Positions 60,619-64,000 of a stretch of 64,000 nt of DNA are shown piece by piece. The stretch is from the NCBI GenBank assembly GCA_050951585.1, contig JBMNJI010000006.1:372001-436000 (forward strand), written 5' to 3'. The DNA is from UBA3937 sp050951585. Its GTDB lineage: Bacteria > Bacillota > Peptococcia > DRI-13 > DTU073. Below the pieces are notes generated by a model. The model had not been told where the DNA came from and searched no databases. It saw nothing but the letters and a program-made list of their open reading frames with translations. A program made the position numbers and the translations under genes. Numbering within the stretch: position 1 is the stretch's first letter; the number at the start of each line of letters is the position of its first letter.

Positions 60619-61566
60619 TTATCTTGCAGTCTCTACTGCTTGCAGTAAAGAACGAATAATCTCTTTTACCGGGAGAATCTGCTTGATCCTGCTCACACAT
60701 TCACCCGCAAATACTAATCCTTCCTCTAAATTTCCCTGCTGGGCATTATTTAAGGCTTTCATAATGCAAAAATTACCTTTACAGCTTTTCAAACATTTAT
60801 TGCAATGTTCCGGTTTCGGAACCGTACCGGCAATTATCTTTTCGGCAAAGCTGTTTCTGATAGCCCGTCCAGGTAACCCCACCGGGCTTTCCACCAGGAT
60901 AATATCCTCCTCTTTCGCCTGGACATAAACATCTTTCAGTTTTTCATCGGCATTAGATTCGTGGCTGGCCGCAAAACGGGTCCCAATTTGCACCCCGTTC
61001 GCACCCAGCTTCAATATGTTTACCAGATCCTCAGGCTCAACAATCCCTCCCGCGGCAATGACCGGAATATCCACATGCTTTCTTACTTCGGGTACGATCT
61101 CACGGGTAGAATACTCTGTTCCTAAATGTCCGCCGGCTTCCTTTCCTTCCACAACAACCGCCGTCGCCCCCAGTTTTTCGGAGATTTGCGCCAGTTTAAC
61201 CGTGGACACGATCGGGACGACAGGAATTTTCGCCTCCTTGCCCCAGGTAAACATATCCCTGGAAAAGCCGGCCCCTGAGACAACCAGGTCAATTCCTTCC
61301 TGCAAAGCCGTCTTAAATAATTCAGCAAAAGCGGTGACGGCAAACATCACGTTAATGCCCAGAATCCCTTTCGTTAATTGACGGGCCAGCCGTATTTCCT
61401 CCCTTAATTCCGCAGGTGTCATCCCGCTGGCGGCGATCAACCCAATTCCGCCTTCATTAGCCACCGCTGCGGCTAATGGCGCTGTGGAAATACGTACGGC
61501 CATTCCCCCCTGGATAATCGGTATAGCCGGTTTCAAATTTCCGATCTGTAACTCTGGTAAAATCAC
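60619..61566 (-). CDS. FabK-like flavin enoyl-ACP reductase / nitronate monooxygenase with C-terminal Cys cluster
   Basis: FMN TIM-barrel enzyme, 315 residues: IIQGGMAVRIS at the N-terminus, GKEAGGHLG with catalytic-type His147, and FMN-phosphate loop GANGVQIGTRFAAS. Its place between acpP and fabF suggests a role in fatty-acid synthesis, though nitronate monooxygenases look similar. Unusually, residues 255-267 carry CNKCLKSCKGNFC, four cysteines that could bind a metal or Fe-S cluster. GTG start after GGAGGAA. A second FabK-type gene lies just upstream of fabD. Confidence 0.85.
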   Translation of the reverse strand: MILPELQIGNLKPAIPIIQGGMAVRISTAPLAAAVANEGGIGLIAASGMTPAELREEIRLARQLTKGILGINVMFAVTAFAELFKTALQEGIDLVVSGAGFSRDMFTWGKEAKIPVVPIVSTVKLAQISEKLGATAVVVEGKEAGGHLGTEYSTREIVPEVRKHVDIPVIAAGGIVEPEDLVNILKLGANGVQIGTRFAASHESNADEKLKDVYVQAKEEDIILVESPVGLPGRAIRNSFAEKIIAGTVPKPEHCNKCLKSCKGNFCIMKALNNAQQGNLEEGLVFAGECVSRIKQILPVKEIIRSLLQAVETAR

Positions 61567-61750
61567 ATCTATTCCTCCATTATTGAATCAAATTCTGATT
61601 CTGCAGTCCCCGGTTTTACTGTATACCGCTGTTTTAAAGAAAGCTCCGCAGTCGCACCACGGAGCTTGAAACTCTGTTCCCCCAAGCCTTGACAACAAGG
61701 CTTACAGAGTTTTCACTACAAAACAACTTCTTTCAGGTACTATGTAGAGC

Positions 61751-61978
61751 TTATTGTTTTGCCTTAATATACTCCACAGCATCCCCCACCGTTTTAATTT
61801 TCTCGGCATCCTCATCAGGGATTTCAATATCAAACTCATCTTCTAAGGCCATAATTAATTCCACCACATCAAGTGAGTCAGCATCAAGTTCGTCAAAGGT
61901 GGTTTCCAGGGTGATTTTCCCCTCTTCTACTCTTAGTTGATCCGCAACCAGAGTTTTAATCCTTTCAAAAACATCCAT
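61751..61978 (-). CDS. acpP: Acyl carrier protein
   Basis: 75 residues from ATG 61978 (GGAGGTG upstream). DADSLDVVEL supplies Ser35 for 4'-phosphopantetheine attachment. Acidic four-helix protein in the fab operon, between fabG and the FabK-like gene. Confidence 0.98.
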   Translation of the reverse strand: MDVFERIKTLVADQLRVEEGKITLETTFDELDADSLDVVELIMALEDEFDIEIPDEDAEKIKTVGDAVEYIKAKQ

Positions 61979-62009
61979 CTGTATCACCTCCTTCCACAGA
62001 AATAACCGT

Positions 62010-62750
62010 TCACATAAACAGACCGCCGTCTACCGCAATAATCTGGCCGGTAAGATAATCAGCTCCCGCTCCCGCTAAAAATACTGCTAATTCAGCAATA
62101 TCTTCCGGTTTGCCCAGCCGTCCTAAAGGCACCTCGGATGCAATCTTCTCTTTAACATCGTGCGGTAGCTTGTCGGTCATGTCTGTGATGATATAACCGG
62201 GTGCAATGGCATTAACCATTATACCACGAGATGACAGTTCTTTCGCAGCACTTTTTGTCAAACCGATAATCCCTGCTTTAGCGGCCGCATAATTGATTTG
62301 CCCCACATTACCATGTATTCCGACCACTGAGGAAATGTTAATTATTTTTCCTTTGCGCTGTTTCATCATCGGACGCGACACTGCTCTCAGGCAATAAAAC
62401 GCCGCATTAAGATTTGTTTCGATGACCTGGCTCCATTCTTCATCTTTCATCCGCATGATTAAGGTATCGCGGTTAATCCCCGCATTATTCACCAGAATAT
62501 CGATGCGGCCCTCCTGCTCCACAATCTGCCGCACCATCGTCTCAACCTGCGCGGAAGAAGACACATCCGCCTGCAGACAAACCGCTTTTCCGCCCAGCTC
62601 CTGAATGAGCCGCTGAACCTCTAACGCCGCTTCCGTATTTCCCTTATAATTGATGATTACTTTCGCCCCTTCCCGGGCGAGGGCTAAGGCGATGGCCCGG
62701 CCAATCCCCCTCGAGGCCCCGGTTACCAAAGCAACCTGCTCAGCTAACAT
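62010..62750 (-). CDS. fabG: 3-oxoacyl-[ACP] reductase
   Basis: NADPH-dependent short-chain dehydrogenase, 246 residues. TGASRGIGRAIAL cofactor loop, NNAGI, ISSVVG serine and catalytic YAAAKAG (Tyr-x-x-x-Lys), ending GQIIAVDGGLFM. Start overlaps fabD by 11 nt with AAAGGAGG upstream. Confidence 0.97.
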   Translation of the reverse strand: MLAEQVALVTGASRGIGRAIALALAREGAKVIINYKGNTEAALEVQRLIQELGGKAVCLQADVSSSAQVETMVRQIVEQEGRIDILVNNAGINRDTLIMRMKDEEWSQVIETNLNAAFYCLRAVSRPMMKQRKGKIINISSVVGIHGNVGQINYAAAKAGIIGLTKSAAKELSSRGIMVNAIAPGYIITDMTDKLPHDVKEKIASEVPLGRLGKPEDIAELAVFLAGAGADYLTGQIIAVDGGLFM

Positions 62751-63705
62751 ATCTTTGCGCCTCCTTTAAGGAAAGGACCGTCTTCGTCAAAGACTCCCTA
62801 TCTTCTATATTATAGATTTCAACATCTTTATCAATCTTTTTAATTAAACCGCTTAACACTTTCCCCGGTCCGATTTCGATGAAAGTGTTCACACCTTCTG
62901 TCAGCAATTTTTCTATCGATTGCTGCCAGAGTACGGCATGACAAACCTGTTTAACCAGATTCTCCTTAATTTCCTGGGGATCATCAGTGAAACCCGCCGT
63001 ATAATTGGCCACAACCGGGACCCAGGGACGGGAAATCAGCACTTCCTCGAGTACCTGGGCTAACCGGTGAGAGGCTGGCTGTAATAAGCTCGAATGGAAA
63101 GGACCGCTCACACTCAAAGGCACAACGCGTTTAGCCCCTCTTTCCTTCGCCAGCTCCATCGCCCGCTGGACCGCACCCACATGACCGGCGATGGCTACCT
63201 GCCCGGGGCAATTAAAGTTGGCCGGTTCCACAACTTCAGCGCCTTCTCTTGCTATCTCCGCACAGACTGCCTGCACATCCTCAATACTTAAGCCAATGAT
63301 GGCCGCCATCGTCCCCTGCCCCGGCGGCACGGCTTCCTGCATGAAAATGCCCCGCTGACGCACGAGCCCTACCGCTTCCGGGATCGTCAACGAACCAGCC
63401 GCCACTAAAGCGGTATATTCACCCAGACTGTGCCCGGCGGTATAATCCGGCCGGATTCCTTCTAGCTCCAACACCTTCAGAATGGCCGCGCTGGTAATTA
63501 AGATCGCCGGCTGTGTGTTGACCGTTAAACGCAATTCCTCCTCCGGACCGTAGAAGCAGAGCTGACTTAATAAACTATCCAGCTTCTCATCACCTTGCCG
63601 ATAAACCTTTTTGGCGATTGGATATTGCTCACATATTTCCTTCCCCATTCCCACGTATTGGGATCCCTGTCCGGGAAAAACGAAAGCGATCTTCCTGTTT
63701 TTCAT
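62740..63705 (-). CDS. fabD: Malonyl-CoA:ACP transacylase
   Basis: Loads malonyl onto ACP, 321 residues. PGQGSQYVGMG at the N-terminus, nucleophile Ser in GHSLGEYTALVAAG, catalytic His in GPFHSSLLQPA and IEIGPGKVLSGLI. Coupled to fabG by an 11-nt overlap. Confidence 0.97.
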   Translation of the reverse strand: MKNRKIAFVFPGQGSQYVGMGKEICEQYPIAKKVYRQGDEKLDSLLSQLCFYGPEEELRLTVNTQPAILITSAAILKVLELEGIRPDYTAGHSLGEYTALVAAGSLTIPEAVGLVRQRGIFMQEAVPPGQGTMAAIIGLSIEDVQAVCAEIAREGAEVVEPANFNCPGQVAIAGHVGAVQRAMELAKERGAKRVVPLSVSGPFHSSLLQPASHRLAQVLEEVLISRPWVPVVANYTAGFTDDPQEIKENLVKQVCHAVLWQQSIEKLLTEGVNTFIEIGPGKVLSGLIKKIDKDVEIYNIEDRESLTKTVLSLKEAQRYVS

Positions 63706-63773
63706 CCTTCTACTCCCTTACTTAATATTTTCAAGCAGTGTATGATCATCAAGCAGTTTTTATTTTCATCCGG

Positions 63774-64000
63774 TTAGCGGATTATTTCGGCGGGGCGTTT
63801 TTGCATTACGGCCACTGCTTCGGCAACAATCCCCCTGATTATCTCCCGGGCCGGTTGCACCTTTGTCACCATTGCCGCAACCTGTCCGGCCATCAAAGAG
63901 CCCATCTGCGTGTCACCCTCGAGCACAGCCGCCCGTAACCGGCCGACCCCCAAGGCCTCTAATTCTTTTTCCGCGGCACCTTCTTTAATTAAGCGGGCAT
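63774..64000 (-). CDS. fabK: FabK-type enoyl-ACP reductase II, C-terminal part (partial)
   Basis: 75 in-frame codons enter from the right edge and stop at 63774-63776. The sequence LEALGVGRLRAAVLEGDTQ, then GSLMAGQVAAMV and QPAREIIRGIV, is the FabK C-terminus (typically GDVENGSVMAGQ...). 68 bp before fabD on the same strand. It lacks the Cys cluster of the 60619-61566 paralogue, making it the better candidate for the true FabK. Confidence 0.85.
   Translation of the reverse strand, partial: ARLIKEGAAEKELEALGVGRLRAAVLEGDTQMGSLMAGQVAAMVTKVQPAREIIRGIVAEAVAVMQKRPAEIIR

Overview
The window looks like the chromosome of an anaerobic, endospore-forming Clostridia-type Firmicute, most like Peptococcaceae and relatives. 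Sporulation genes (spoIVA, spoIIP), a rubrerythrin, a type II fatty-acid operon built around FabK-type flavin reductases, and the Gram-positive order smc-ftsY / ylxM-ffh-rpsP-khpA-ylqD-rimM-trmD / rplS-rbgA-rnhB-yraN-yifB support this. No rRNA is present, so a genus cannot be given.

Layout. 1-1940: a partial trpB-type gene, a rubrerythrin and a terminator. 1965-13479: an 11.5-kb defective prophage inserted in a tRNA-Leu(CAG) gene. It is bounded by 59-bp direct repeats and carries a leftward lysis module (amidase, holin), an HExxH protein, broken structural genes (one with an LPD38-like region), a truncated tail-fibre-like gene, a CI-like repressor and a tyrosine integrase. Two membrane-protein genes read the opposite way inside the late region. 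13421-14166: seven tRNA genes (Leu, Gln, Tyr, Thr, Asp, Glu, Pro) and their promoter. 14269-16046: an unknown gene, tatC, tatA and tRNA-Pro(GGG). 16210-18863: threonine genes (ACT protein, hom, thrB). 18989-25033: spoIVA, then gpsA-plsY-der and a DUF512 radical SAM gene. 25159-28222: two DUF3189 genes, spoIIP and a DUF1614 gene, probably one sporulation operon. 28515-36623: oligoendopeptidase F, dUTPase, an orphan histidine kinase, a small secreted protein, an ECF-type sigma factor with a frameshifted membrane partner, and yifB. 36784-40706: phosphodiester glycosidase, coiled-coil protein, yraN, rnhB, rbgA, rplS. 41114-43348: a large secreted beta-helix protein with duplicated domains, inserted against the grain of the translation operon. 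43478-50339: RNA methyltransferase, trmD, rimM, ylqD, khpA, rpsP, ffh, ylxM and a GGDEF/HD-GYP protein. 50549-58550: mtaD, mtnP, ftsY, smc and a radical SAM gene. 58550-64000: rnc, fabF, a FabK-like reductase, acpP, fabG, fabD and the end of a second fabK.

How it fits together. Most chromosomal genes are on the minus strand in tight operons with overlapping or near-abutting ends, and several real starts lie inside the upstream gene. Rightmost is a membrane-lipid block (fab genes, with rnc-smc-ftsY), then methylthioadenosine/purine salvage and c-di-GMP turnover, then the SRP/ribosome-biogenesis block, then sporulation and phospholipid genes. The prophage is the main accessory region. Breaks in at least four of its genes indicate decay, or uneven assembly quality there. 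Its integration now separates the tRNA cluster from what looks like the original tRNA terminator at 1916-1939.
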